From NCBI RefSeq assembly GCF_031581065.1, contig NZ_JAVLBN010000004.1, positions 1 through 64,000 on the forward strand: a stretch of DNA of 64,000 nucleotides, given 5' to 3'. Below, piece by piece: positions 36,159-44,866 of the stretch (position 1 is the first letter of the stretch; each line of letters begins with the position of its first letter). Below the pieces are notes generated by a model. It was not told the origin of the DNA and did not search any database. It saw nothing but the letters and a program-made list of their open reading frames with translations. The DNA comes from Salibacter sp031581065 (lineage in GTDB: Bacteria > Bacteroidota > Bacteroidia > Flavobacteriales_G > Salibacteraceae). A program made the position numbers and the translations under genes.

Positions 36159-37790
36159 TTAATTACGGCTGGCTTCAAAGTTTGGTAAATATATAGTGAA
36201 TGTACTTCCTTTTCCTAATTGACTTTTGAGGTTGATAGAACCACCTAGCTTTTCCAGCACTATTTTCACGTAACTGAGGCCCAGTCCAAACCCCTTTACA
36301 TCATGGATGTTTCCGGTCGGAACCCGATAGAGTTTTTCAAAAATGCGGTTCTGGTTTTCTTTTGAAATCCCGATTCCTTTATCCGTGACGCTGATTTTAG
36401 CTCTGTCTCCTGCTTTTTCTAATGAAACGGTAATTTCCGGTTTTTCTTTTGAATACTTGTTTGCATTATCGATGAGGTTGTAGAGAACATTTGCCAGATG
36501 AACGCGGTCACCCTGCACGAAAATGGGTTCATCCGCAATTTTTGTTGCCAGTTGGCCGTTCTTTTCTTTCACCTGAATTTGAATTTTATCGATCACATTT
36601 TTGAGTAGCTTATTCAACTCTATTGTTTCTATTTTAAGTTTGAATTCACCCCGATCAAAAACAGCACTTTGCAGAACTTCTTCAACGAGGAGTCCCAACC
36701 GTTTATTTTCATCGCCTATCATACTCACGTATCGCTTTACGGCTTGCTGGTTCTGACCGATATCAGGATCACTCATCGCTTCACAGGCGAGTGATATTGT
36801 GCTTATAGGTGTTTTGAGCTCGTGGGTCATGTTGTTGATGAAATCGTTTTTGATTTCGCTGTTGCGTTTTTGGTTGATGATGGTGTGTACGGTGTAGTAA
36901 AAGATGCTCATGATAACGATAATCACGAGCAAACTGGTAGAGAGCATCAGCCAGTTTGTTTGCAACAGAAACCCGGTTTTACGCGGAAAGGAAACATTCA
37001 AATAATAGGGGTCGCGAACCACGTCATTTGGGAAAAGTTGAGTACTCACCTGATCTTTAACTTCATCAGGAGATATTGTATCTTCATTTGTCAGGTGGAT
37101 TTGACTTTGATCGTCAGTAATTGTAAAGTTTGGATGTGTGGTAATCCCTAAAGATTTGAGTTCATCGCGTAAAATAGAGTCGATTTCGCTTTTTGACACC
37201 CGTTCCTCAATTGGCTGGTACAGATCCACCTCGATCATGCGTTTTACAATATCGCCCACAAATGCTTTTTTACGAGCTAATCGAGATTTGATAACATTAT
37301 CGATCTTGGGGCTTTCAGTCGATTCCAGAATGTTAGGTTGCGGGTTGTTGAGAAAAGAGAGGTCGATGTCCATGAGGTTTACTGAGTCCTCAGCATTCAT
37401 GACATCTTTCACTTTTTTGCGAACGATTCGGGTTGATTTTTTTCCCTCCTGTTCCTCAGTGATTTTGATCTCGAGGTTTTCGCCTTCTCGCGAAACTTCC
37501 TGTAAAACGAGAAAGTCAAAAGTAGTGTCTCGGCCGGCTTGCTCCAGTTTTTCCTGCGCCTGGTCATCAATAAATAAGTAACGTCCCTGTTGGTGAGCTT
37601 TAAGTTTTTTGAGGATTTCATTCCGTTCGAGCTTAACAGCGGTAGAGTTTACAGCATCTTTAGCATCACGCCAAAACTCATCCTCCTTTAGCTGAAGTGC
37701 ATTTTCTACCCAGTATATTTGAATGGCAATCAACCCTAGCGTAGCTATAGCAATGGTTGTAATAAGAAAATAGATGTACTTCTGCTTCAT
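36159..37790 (-). CDS. Two-component sensor histidine kinase (RprX-like)
   Basis: A 543-residue membrane kinase. The first helix is at about 6-29 (FLITTIAIATLGLIAIQIYW), then a long periplasmic sensor region rich in charged residues, a second helix near 280-305, a HisKA with the phospho-His in NNMTHELKTPIST near 338, and a HATPase domain with NLIDNANKYS, VTDKGIGI and GFGLGLSYVK. The likely start is ATG 37790; 37802 adds four residues. It is typical of the Bacteroidota RprX group and should phosphorylate the next gene's product. Confidence 0.92.
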   Translation of the reverse strand: MKQKYIYFLITTIAIATLGLIAIQIYWVENALQLKEDEFWRDAKDAVNSTAVKLERNEILKKLKAHQQGRYLFIDDQAQEKLEQAGRDTTFDFLVLQEVSREGENLEIKITEEQEGKKSTRIVRKKVKDVMNAEDSVNLMDIDLSFLNNPQPNILESTESPKIDNVIKSRLARKKAFVGDIVKRMIEVDLYQPIEERVSKSEIDSILRDELKSLGITTHPNFTITDDQSQIHLTNEDTISPDEVKDQVSTQLFPNDVVRDPYYLNVSFPRKTGFLLQTNWLMLSTSLLVIIVIMSIFYYTVHTIINQKRNSEIKNDFINNMTHELKTPISTISLACEAMSDPDIGQNQQAVKRYVSMIGDENKRLGLLVEEVLQSAVFDRGEFKLKIETIELNKLLKNVIDKIQIQVKEKNGQLATKIADEPIFVQGDRVHLANVLYNLIDNANKYSKEKPEITVSLEKAGDRAKISVTDKGIGISKENQNRIFEKLYRVPTGNIHDVKGFGLGLSYVKIVLEKLGGSINLKSQLGKGSTFTIYLPNFEASRN

Positions 37791-37915
37791 ATGCTCTAAC
37801 AAAAGTAATTTGATTGCCCTACCACTGAAGGGGTTTAACGTAATTTAACTAATGTTTTGAGCTGCCTAACAGTCAGCGAGTTGTGCTTGTGGTTAACTTT
37901 GAGGAAAACCTAACT

Positions 37916-38186
37916 ATGAACAATTTAATATTTCTCTCTGCTATCGGACTGGGTCTTTTGTGTTTCGTGTTCTGACCAAGAAGAAAAGAGCACGAGAAAA
38001 AAGGGTCAGTTAATTCAAGTTTTTCACGGTCAGAGCCCAACCCAAAGCAAACATCTTTCCACACCAACTGAGCTCGACTCATTGTTGTGGACGAGTTTTG
38101 AAAAGCAAGAAAGAGATATTTCTTCAAAGCTTGAGGAAGAAATGGCGGAATGGGTGTCAAAAGAAAAGCCTCTTTTGAAAGAGTAA
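37916..38186 (+). pseudogene. Small lipoprotein gene with a frameshift
   Basis: A start at 37916 gives MNNLIFLSAIGLGLLCFVF, a lipoprotein-like signal peptide that stops at TGA 37973. Removing one base from a T run near 37956-37965 joins a lipobox-like Cys (SCSDQEEK) and a frame that stays open to TAA at 38184. It encodes a charged helical protein ending KLEEEMAEWVSKEKPLLKE, of about 90 residues. The downstream frame has no start codon of its own near its beginning. It is either a pseudogene or a sequencing error. A motif copy lies at 38028. Confidence 0.5.
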
Positions 38187-38201
38187 AATCAAAAGAGGCT
38201 T
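38164..38201 (-). terminator. Hairpin terminator for the ArsC-like gene
   Basis: Perfect 13-bp stem: AAGCCTCTTTTGA (38166-38178) with TCAAAAGAGGCTT (38189-38201), 10-base loop. On the minus strand it is followed by TTTTCTTTT, as expected for a terminator 75 bases downstream of the ArsC-like gene. Its left arm overlaps the last codons of the lipoprotein remnant. Confidence 0.7.
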
Positions 38202-38275
38202 CGCTTTCAACTAACAGACAATCTGTTTTAGCGGACAAAGATCTTTTTTCTAACAATAAATGACAGCCAGGTTCT

Positions 38276-38629
38276 TTAACTATCGCTAGTCGCTCGAACC
38301 ATCTCACTTACAACCTTTTTTGAGTTTCCTGTCAGCACCTGATCCTCAAATAACATAACCGGTCTCTTTAAAAAAGTATATTCATCGAGAATGAGCTGCT
38401 TGATTTCTTTTTCGTTCATTGGCTTTTCTTTGAGGTTGAGTTCTCTGTATTTTCTCGAGCGTTTATTGAATAATTCCTCATAAGAAGAGACATAGTTTCT
38501 CAACTCAATAAGCTCCTGTTCTGTAATGGGTTCACTTTTTATTTCCTGCAGTGTAAAATCTGATAAATCGAGTTGTTTCATGATTTTTTTGCAGGTGTCA
38601 CAAGTCTTCAAGTAGTAAATTTTTTTCAT
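38276..38629 (-). CDS. ArsC/Spx/MgsR-family thioredoxin-fold protein
   Basis: A 117-residue ArsC-fold protein starting MKKIYYLKTCDTCKKIMKQL, with a CxxC at residues 10 and 13 and the family's RSRKYRELNL and VMLFEDQVLTG blocks near residues 60 and 92. It could be an arsenate-reductase-like enzyme or a redox-sensing Spx/MgsR-type regulator; the CxxC favours the latter or the YffB/ArsC-like group. The start at 38629 is preferred over an in-frame ATG at 38695 that would place 22 unrelated residues ahead of the fold. It is divergent from the flippase-like gene. Confidence 0.85.
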   Translation of the reverse strand: MKKIYYLKTCDTCKKIMKQLDLSDFTLQEIKSEPITEQELIELRNYVSSYEELFNKRSRKYRELNLKEKPMNEKEIKQLILDEYTFLKRPVMLFEDQVLTGNSKKVVSEMVRATSDS

Positions 38630-38707
38630 TTGTAAGTTTTTCCTGTTAAAGGTGAACGAAAAAGTTAGATTCTCGTAAAGTTCTAACTTCGCCACGCGAG
38701 CAAAAAA

Positions 38708-39811
38708 ATGGCAAAGAAGAGAAGAAACAAAAAAAGTAGTCCAATTCGAAAATTAATGGACCCCAGGCGCATCATTATTCCAATAGTGCTGGGACTTGGG
38801 GTTGCGGGTTATTTACTTTATTCTGAACTAGATCCCAAAGCCTTTCGGGATATTGATTTTACAGGCAAAACTTACTTTTGGATATTTATCGCATTACTTG
38901 CAGCAGCAGCCCGTGAGTTTGGCTACATGTACAGGCTCAGAATTTTAAGCGATAAGCGAATATCATGGCGAAATGTATTTGACGACATCATGCTTTGGGA
39001 ATTCAGCTCAGCTATTACTCCATCAGTTGTGGGCGGTTCTGGAGTAGCAATCTTCATCCTTTCAAAGGAAAAGCTGTCAGTTGGTAGAAGCACCGCAATA
39101 GTCATGACAACAGCTTTTTTAGATGAGCTGTTTTACGTGATCTCAGTACCGCTTTTATTCGTAGTGGTCGGAACCACAGCTCTCTTCCCCGATACTATTC
39201 CCAACATGGAAGTTTTTGGAATGAGGCTGGGAGTTCAGCAGGTCTTTTGGATAGGTTATGTATTTATCCTCCTTCTGATTACTGTTATCCTGCTGGGAAT
39301 TTTTGTGAGTCCTCAGGGATTCAAAAAACTACTAATTAGAGTTTTTTCATTACCATTTCTCAAGCGCTGGTTGAGAGCAGCATACAGAACCGGAGATGAA
39401 GTTGTGACAACATCTGACGAACTCCGTGAAAAACCGTTTATCTTTTGGGTGAGAGCTTTTTTGGCGACTTCGCTATCGTGGACGGCTCGTTACTTAACCG
39501 CTAATTTTTTACTTTTAGCCTTTACTTCATTTGGGTTTATGGACAATTTATTAGTTCTTTCGCGTCAGCTCGTTATGTGGGTGATCATGTTGATAAGTCC
39601 AACCCCGGGAAGTGCCGGAGTAGCTGAAATAGCATTTGACCAGTTCCTGGCAGATTACACGCCAATTGGAATCATGGCAGCAGTAGCCTTTTTATGGCGA
39701 CTATTTACTTACTACCCTTACTTATTTTTAGGAATTATAATTTTACCGCGTTGGATACAGCGCGTTTACCTTGGAAGAAAACTCATAACTTTTAAAAAGC
39801 CTCAAAAATAA
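38708..39811 (+). CDS. Flippase-like membrane protein (LPG synthase TM region / YbhN family)
   Basis: A 367-residue polytopic protein with about eight helices and a short basic N terminus (KKRRNKKSSP). It belongs to the lysylphosphatidylglycerol synthase TM-region/UPF0104 family, shown by blocks such as LWEFSSAITPSVVGGSGVAIFIL and the PTPGSAGVAE motif near residue 300. Members are proposed lipid flippases; no aminoacyl-transferase (MprF C-terminal) domain is present, so it is not a full LPG synthase. It starts 13 bases after the window's ArsC-like divergent region and ends 10 bases before the cystathionine enzyme gene. Confidence 0.85.
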   Translation: MAKKRRNKKSSPIRKLMDPRRIIIPIVLGLGVAGYLLYSELDPKAFRDIDFTGKTYFWIFIALLAAAAREFGYMYRLRILSDKRISWRNVFDDIMLWEFSSAITPSVVGGSGVAIFILSKEKLSVGRSTAIVMTTAFLDELFYVISVPLLFVVVGTTALFPDTIPNMEVFGMRLGVQQVFWIGYVFILLLITVILLGIFVSPQGFKKLLIRVFSLPFLKRWLRAAYRTGDEVVTTSDELREKPFIFWVRAFLATSLSWTARYLTANFLLLAFTSFGFMDNLLVLSRQLVMWVIMLISPTPGSAGVAEIAFDQFLADYTPIGIMAAVAFLWRLFTYYPYLFLGIIILPRWIQRVYLGRKLITFKKPQK

Positions 39812-39821
39812 AGGAGACTAT

Positions 39822-40976
39822 ATGGACACAAAAAATGCCAAATTTGGAACTAAAGCAATTCATGGAGGCATAGAGCCCGATGAGTCAACAGGTGCAATCA
39901 TGACACCAATTTACCAGACCTCTACTTATGTGCAGTCTGAAGTTGGAAAACACAAAGGGTATGAGTACTCACGTACTCTCAACCCAACACGTGATGCACT
40001 TGAAAAAAACCTCGCGGCTATTGAAAACGGAAAGTACGGAGCAGCATTTGCAAGTGGACTTGCCGCAATTGATGCGATGCTCAAAATGCTCAACCCGGGA
40101 GATGAAGTTGTTTCAACAAACGACCTTTACGGAGGAACATTCCGCATCTTCAAGTCAATTTTTGAAAAATTCGGTATCAAGTTTCACTTTGTACCAATGG
40201 AAGATGTGAGCTCAGTTGAGCAATACATCAACAAAAACACGCGTCTTATTTGGGTTGAAACACCAACAAACCCAATGCTCAATATCATCGACATCAAAGC
40301 GATGAGTGAATTGGCTAAGAAGCATGACGTAATGCTAGGTGTAGATAACACGTTTGCTACTCCTTACCTTCAGAACCCTTTAGATCTGGGAGCAGACCTC
40401 GTAATGCACTCTGTAACAAAATATCTTGGAGGTCACTCTGATATCGTAATGGGAGCATTGGTGACAAACAGAAAAGATATTGCCGATGAAATTTACCACA
40501 TTCAAAACAGTAGTGGTGGTGTTGCGGGGCCAATGGACAGCTTCCTGGTTCTGAGAGGTATCAAAACACTTCACGTTCGCATTCAGCGCCACTGTGAAAA
40601 TGCAGCTAAAGTGGCTAAAATGTTGAACGACCACCCAAAAGTGGATAAAGTATATTGGCCCGGACTCGAGAGTCATCCTAACCACGACATCGCTAAAAAA
40701 CAAATGAGAGACTTTGGTGGAATGATGTCATTCACACTTAAAGATGATTCGCAGGAAAATGCTCACAATATCGTGACCAAAACAAAAGTGTTTACACTTG
40801 CTGAGTCCCTGGGAGGCGTAGAATCATTACTCGGTCATCCGGCTACAATGACTCACGCAGCAATTCCAAAAGAAGAGCGCGAAAAAGCAGGTGTTAAAGA
40901 TTCACTAATTCGCTTGAGTATCGGTATTGAAGACGGAGATGATCTCGTTGCCGATCTCGAAGAAGCACTAAAATAA
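39822..40976 (+). CDS. Cystathionine gamma-synthase/gamma-lyase family PLP enzyme
   Basis: A 384-residue trans-sulfuration enzyme. The PLP lysine is in SVTKYLGGHSDIVMG near residue 198; YEYSRTLNPTRDALEKNLAAIE near residue 47 and ETPTNPMLNIID near 145 are hallmarks. It interconverts cysteine, homocysteine and cystathionine intermediates. Family members that look alike act as synthase (MetB) or lyase (MccB/CTH), and the sequence alone does not settle this. An operon with KtrA (four-base gap) and the SDR that follow is likely. Confidence 0.93.
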   Translation: MDTKNAKFGTKAIHGGIEPDESTGAIMTPIYQTSTYVQSEVGKHKGYEYSRTLNPTRDALEKNLAAIENGKYGAAFASGLAAIDAMLKMLNPGDEVVSTNDLYGGTFRIFKSIFEKFGIKFHFVPMEDVSSVEQYINKNTRLIWVETPTNPMLNIIDIKAMSELAKKHDVMLGVDNTFATPYLQNPLDLGADLVMHSVTKYLGGHSDIVMGALVTNRKDIADEIYHIQNSSGGVAGPMDSFLVLRGIKTLHVRIQRHCENAAKVAKMLNDHPKVDKVYWPGLESHPNHDIAKKQMRDFGGMMSFTLKDDSQENAHNIVTKTKVFTLAESLGGVESLLGHPATMTHAAIPKEEREKAGVKDSLIRLSIGIEDGDDLVADLEEALK

Positions 40977-40980
40977 AACC

Positions 40981-41670
40981 ATGGCTTATCGTTTTGCAGT
41001 TATCGGCCTCGGGCAATTTGGAACAGCAATTGCCAAAAAGTTGAGTGAACGCGGGGCAGAAGTGCTCGCTATTGACAACAACGAAATGAACATCCAAAAC
41101 ATCAAGGATGAAGTGGCATATGCTGTCACATTAGACTCAACTGATAAAAAAGCGCTAATCACACAAGGCATCAAGGATATGGATGCCGTTGTGGTCGCAA
41201 TTGGGGAGAACTTTGAGGCATTATTACTCACAACAGTTTACCTCAATGAGCTCAATGTTGAGCGCATTATTGCCAGGGCTAATGGTCCGCAACAGCGAAT
41301 GATCCTTGAAAAAATGGGGGTTGATGAAATACTCTCTCCCGAGGATGAAGTTGGGACCGTTGTTGCAGAAAGGCTGATCAACCCAAATATCCTCAGTTTT
41401 TTACAACTACCTGATGATTACGAGGTAGTTGAGATTAAAGCACCAAAGGGGATCATTGGCAAAACGCTCGATGAGGTTGGTTTGCGCGACAAGTACAAGC
41501 TCACTGTAGTAACGATCAAGCGCCTCTTTGAAGAGGAAAAAAATGGTGAAAAAGTCATGCAGGAACACGTGTTAGGTGTTCCTGCTTCTAACACTTCTAT
41601 TCAAAAATCAGATACACTTATGGTTTTTGGTAGAGTACGCGATATCGAGAAATTCATCGACATCAATTAA
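40981..41670 (+). CDS. Potassium-channel regulatory RCK protein (KtrA/TrkA family)
   Basis: A 229-residue protein with RCK_N at about 1-125 (VIGLGQFGTAIAKKL, the GxGxxG nucleotide loop) and RCK_C in the last 80 residues. It binds NAD(H), ATP or ADP and gates a membrane K+ channel of the TrkH/KtrB type. No KtrB/TrkH partner is adjacent here, unusual but not unknown. It follows the cystathionine enzyme by four bases. Confidence 0.92.
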   Translation: MAYRFAVIGLGQFGTAIAKKLSERGAEVLAIDNNEMNIQNIKDEVAYAVTLDSTDKKALITQGIKDMDAVVVAIGENFEALLLTTVYLNELNVERIIARANGPQQRMILEKMGVDEILSPEDEVGTVVAERLINPNILSFLQLPDDYEVVEIKAPKGIIGKTLDEVGLRDKYKLTVVTIKRLFEEEKNGEKVMQEHVLGVPASNTSIQKSDTLMVFGRVRDIEKFIDIN

Positions 41671-41675
41671 TTTTC

Positions 41676-42407
41676 ATGAAGCAATATTTCATTACCGGGA
41701 CAAGTAGCGGAATTGGAGAAGCTCTAGCCAACGAGCTGTTGAAAGATACTGATAACTATGTAACGGGAATCAGCCGCAATCAAACGATCAACCACGATCG
41801 CTACGAACACATCAAATTGGATCTGACCGAGACTGAAAAACTCAATGATTTTAGTTTTCCAATTAAACCTGATGTGAGTACCGTTTGCCTGGTCAATAAT
41901 GCCGGGTATTTAGGTGACATTAAGCGAGTTGGGACAGCATCAAATGATGCAATTAATAGAACTTTTGTTCTAAATACTATTGTACCAGCTATTTTGATGA
42001 ACATATTTATCGGTCAGATCCCAAAAATGGTTGCTGAAAAAACGATACTAAACATCAGTTCTGGTGCCGGACAATACGAGATTGATTCATGGGCATCGTA
42101 TTGCGGATCAAAAGCCGGAATAGATCACTTCAGTAAAACAGTGCAACACGAACAGGAAGTTACCGGAGGAGATGTAAAAATACTTTCGATAGGGCCTGGT
42201 GTTGTGGATACTAATATGCAAAGAGAAATCAGAGGAGCAAACCCTGATGATTTCAGCAGACATGGAGACTTTGTACAGCTCAAAGAAAAAGGAGAGCTGG
42301 CAGACCCAACTACTGTGGCAAAAAAATACGTGTACGTACTCAATCACACACAACAATTTGATGGTGTTGTAGACTCTCTCAGGAATATAGAAGTGCCTGG
42401 TTTGTAA
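41676..42407 (+). CDS. Short-chain dehydrogenase (benzil/sepiapterin reductase-like)
   Basis: A 243-residue SDR with the cofactor loop TGTSSGIGEAL at 6-16, NNAG near residue 76, and the catalytic Tyr-Lys in YCGSKAG near 147-151. Its form resembles sepiapterin-reductase/benzil-reductase (YueD) SDRs, which use NADPH. Substrate not identifiable. It starts five bases after ktrA and is likely co-transcribed. Two copies of the dispersed motif (41819 and 42012) flank its 5' half in inverted orientation. Confidence 0.9.
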   Translation: MKQYFITGTSSGIGEALANELLKDTDNYVTGISRNQTINHDRYEHIKLDLTETEKLNDFSFPIKPDVSTVCLVNNAGYLGDIKRVGTASNDAINRTFVLNTIVPAILMNIFIGQIPKMVAEKTILNISSGAGQYEIDSWASYCGSKAGIDHFSKTVQHEQEVTGGDVKILSIGPGVVDTNMQREIRGANPDDFSRHGDFVQLKEKGELADPTTVAKKYVYVLNHTQQFDGVVDSLRNIEVPGL

Positions 42408-42479
42408 CCGTTATGACAAAAAAAGCGTTTATAAAAAAGTTATATTCGCACTTAACTTATCACAAATTCAATAAAATAT

Positions 42480-44849
42480 ATGGCTTTTTTAAGTAGTAAA
42501 AAACTTGTTTTAACCCTTTCAGCAATTGCTATTTCACTTACACAATTCGCTCAACAGCCCTGTGGAATGAACCATGCTGAGCAGCAGTTATTACAACAAA
42601 ATCCATCATCTAGCCCTATTATTGAATCAGCTCAAAAAGAGTTAGAAAACTTCACTCAAAATTACATTAGCTCCAGAGCTACGAGTAATAATAAAATTGT
42701 CATACCAGTTGTTTTTCACGTAGTCCATCAAAATGGGTCAGAAAACATCAGTGAAGCACAAATTAAAGACGCAATGCGTCAGATAAATGAGGATTTTAGC
42801 AAATCCAATGCTGACCTTTCAAATGTGGTACCTGCTTTTGAAGGCAGAATAGGAGATGCGAATTTCGAGTTTCGCCTTGCCAGAAAAGACCCGAATGGAA
42901 ATTCAACGAATGGTATAGACCGTATTGTATCGTCAGCTACGAATGTTGGTGATCAAACAGCTAAGATCAACCAATGGCCTCCGCAAAAGTATCTGAACAT
43001 TTGGACTGTTGCTAACATCAACTTTGGAGCAGCAGCTTATGCCTTACTCCCCAGTGTTGCTGCTGGGAACCCATCTCAGGACGGAATTGTTTCAGAACAC
43101 ACTTACGTTGGTACAATTGGAACAGCTGCCGGAGGGGACGGTCACACTTTACCTCACGAAATAGGACACTTTTTTAACCTTGAACACCCCTGGGGGCAGT
43201 CAAATAGCCCTGGCCAAACTCAGAATTGTGGCGATGATGACTTCGTACAGGATACACCTAATACAGTAGGAACTTTTGGTTCATGCAACACTACACAGGT
43301 GTCTTGCGGATCACTGGATAATGTTCAAAATATCATGGATTACTCGAATTGTCCAGTTATGTTTACTGAAGGGCAAATCGACCGTATGAGAGCTGCAGCT
43401 AACTCAGGTGTTGCAGGAAGAAACAACTTGTGGTCACAGCAAAACTTAAATGAAACAGGCGTTGGCCAGCTTTACTCAGCAGATTTCAGTGCTGAAAATG
43501 CTACAATTTGTTTGGGTGACTCTCTCAGATTGCTGGATGGATCTGAGTATGATCCAACAAGCTGGAGCTGGAACCTTTCTGGTTCATTGCAGTCTACCTC
43601 AAACAATAAAAACCCAGTAGTCTTTTATCCAGAGGTTGGTGTTTATGATGTTTTGTTGACTTCATTCCAAAATGGAAACCAAAAATCTGAACTTAAGGAC
43701 GGATTTGTAATGGTTAATAATCCTGTTGGCCGTTCTATGCCTTACACTGAAGACTTCGAGAACGTCAGCCAAACTCCAAATATCAAATGGTACACTTCAG
43801 ATAATAACTCAAATTTCGGCTTTGAACTTGATGAAATTAATGGTAAGCAGGGAGGAGCATGTCTTAAAATGACAAACTACTCTAATTCTAATGACAAACC
43901 ATATAAAGCTATTAGTGAAACAGTTGATTTATCGGTTTATGATCAGTTTGATTTGAGTTTTGACCTTGCTTATGCTATGCAAAGTGGTGGATCAGGGCAG
44001 GATAGGTTGAAAATATACATTTCTGGTGACTGTGGTGAAACATGGACTGAGGTGTTCAATGAAATTGGTCCGTTTATTCAAAGCGCATCAGGGGTAAATG
44101 GAGCTTTTACACCATCATCACAGAGTGATTGGCGCGCTTTTTCTATAGATAATTTAGGTGCTCCACTCAATGGCAATAATGCGAGAATCAAAATAGAATT
44201 TGAAGCAGAAGGAAACAACAATCTATATATTGATAATGTCAATATTACTGGTGACTGGAATGATACACCAAGCCTTGTTTACCCTTTCAATGGTCAAACA
44301 AAACTGCCAAGTGATTTTACTTTCCAGTGGCAACCAACAGGAGAAAGTATTTCAGAATATGAGTTTCAATATTCTGACAATATAGCCTTTAATAATCCTG
44401 TATCAACCACAAAACAAAAGATATCTGTAGATCCTGATAACCCTGACACAGAGTACGATGTTACCGGGCTTGATCCTAACGCGACATACTTTTGGAGGGT
44501 TCGCTATGTAACAAATGGCAATCCGGGCCCATGGAGTGATGTTTGGGAGTTTACGATTAGTGAAACAGGAGTTGGGTTTGAAGAAAGCTTAAAAGAAAAG
44601 TATCATTTTACAGTATTCCCCAACCCAGTTGAGTCACAGATCAACGTTAGACTGTTAAATAATGAGGATAAACCAGCAGAGTTTTCGATTTATTCAATGA
44701 CAGGACAGCGAGTGTTCTTTTCTAAACAAACTATATCTACGGGTGAAAATGTTGTTCAGCTCAATGTTGATCAGCTATCAGGAGGAGTTTATTTGTTGGA
44801 AACAACAATTGGCTCTGAACGAATTACAGAACGAGTTGTTGTAAGGTAG
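42480..44849 (+). CDS. T9SS-exported M43 zinc metalloprotease, first of a pair
   Basis: A 789-residue secreted protease of the pappalysin (M43) family. After a signal peptide (about 1-23) and propeptide, the catalytic domain has the zinc motif LPHEIGHFFNLEHPWG near residue 222 and the Met-turn NIMDYSNCPVMFTEGQ near 285. A PKD-like domain (around 340-410), a MAM/jellyroll-like domain with ISGDCGETWTEVF, a fibronectin type III-like segment and a type A sorting domain (VFPNPVESQINVR, LSGGVYLLET) follow. It is exported and likely surface-bound or released. The next gene is a close paralogue, 17 bases on. Confidence 0.93.
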   Translation: MAFLSSKKLVLTLSAIAISLTQFAQQPCGMNHAEQQLLQQNPSSSPIIESAQKELENFTQNYISSRATSNNKIVIPVVFHVVHQNGSENISEAQIKDAMRQINEDFSKSNADLSNVVPAFEGRIGDANFEFRLARKDPNGNSTNGIDRIVSSATNVGDQTAKINQWPPQKYLNIWTVANINFGAAAYALLPSVAAGNPSQDGIVSEHTYVGTIGTAAGGDGHTLPHEIGHFFNLEHPWGQSNSPGQTQNCGDDDFVQDTPNTVGTFGSCNTTQVSCGSLDNVQNIMDYSNCPVMFTEGQIDRMRAAANSGVAGRNNLWSQQNLNETGVGQLYSADFSAENATICLGDSLRLLDGSEYDPTSWSWNLSGSLQSTSNNKNPVVFYPEVGVYDVLLTSFQNGNQKSELKDGFVMVNNPVGRSMPYTEDFENVSQTPNIKWYTSDNNSNFGFELDEINGKQGGACLKMTNYSNSNDKPYKAISETVDLSVYDQFDLSFDLAYAMQSGGSGQDRLKIYISGDCGETWTEVFNEIGPFIQSASGVNGAFTPSSQSDWRAFSIDNLGAPLNGNNARIKIEFEAEGNNNLYIDNVNITGDWNDTPSLVYPFNGQTKLPSDFTFQWQPTGESISEYEFQYSDNIAFNNPVSTTKQKISVDPDNPDTEYDVTGLDPNATYFWRVRYVTNGNPGPWSDVWEFTISETGVGFEESLKEKYHFTVFPNPVESQINVRLLNNEDKPAEFSIYSMTGQRVFFSKQTISTGENVVQLNVDQLSGGVYLLETTIGSERITERVVVR

Positions 44850-44866
44850 TCAAGAAGGGAAGCAAG

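Noticed and set aside
37873..38307. Minus-strand open frame of 144 codons opposite the lipoprotein remnant
   Set aside because: Composition is unlike real proteins of this genome (Cys, Ser and Leu runs), and it covers the terminator hairpin and the end of the ArsC-like gene. It is the shadow of the plus-strand gene.
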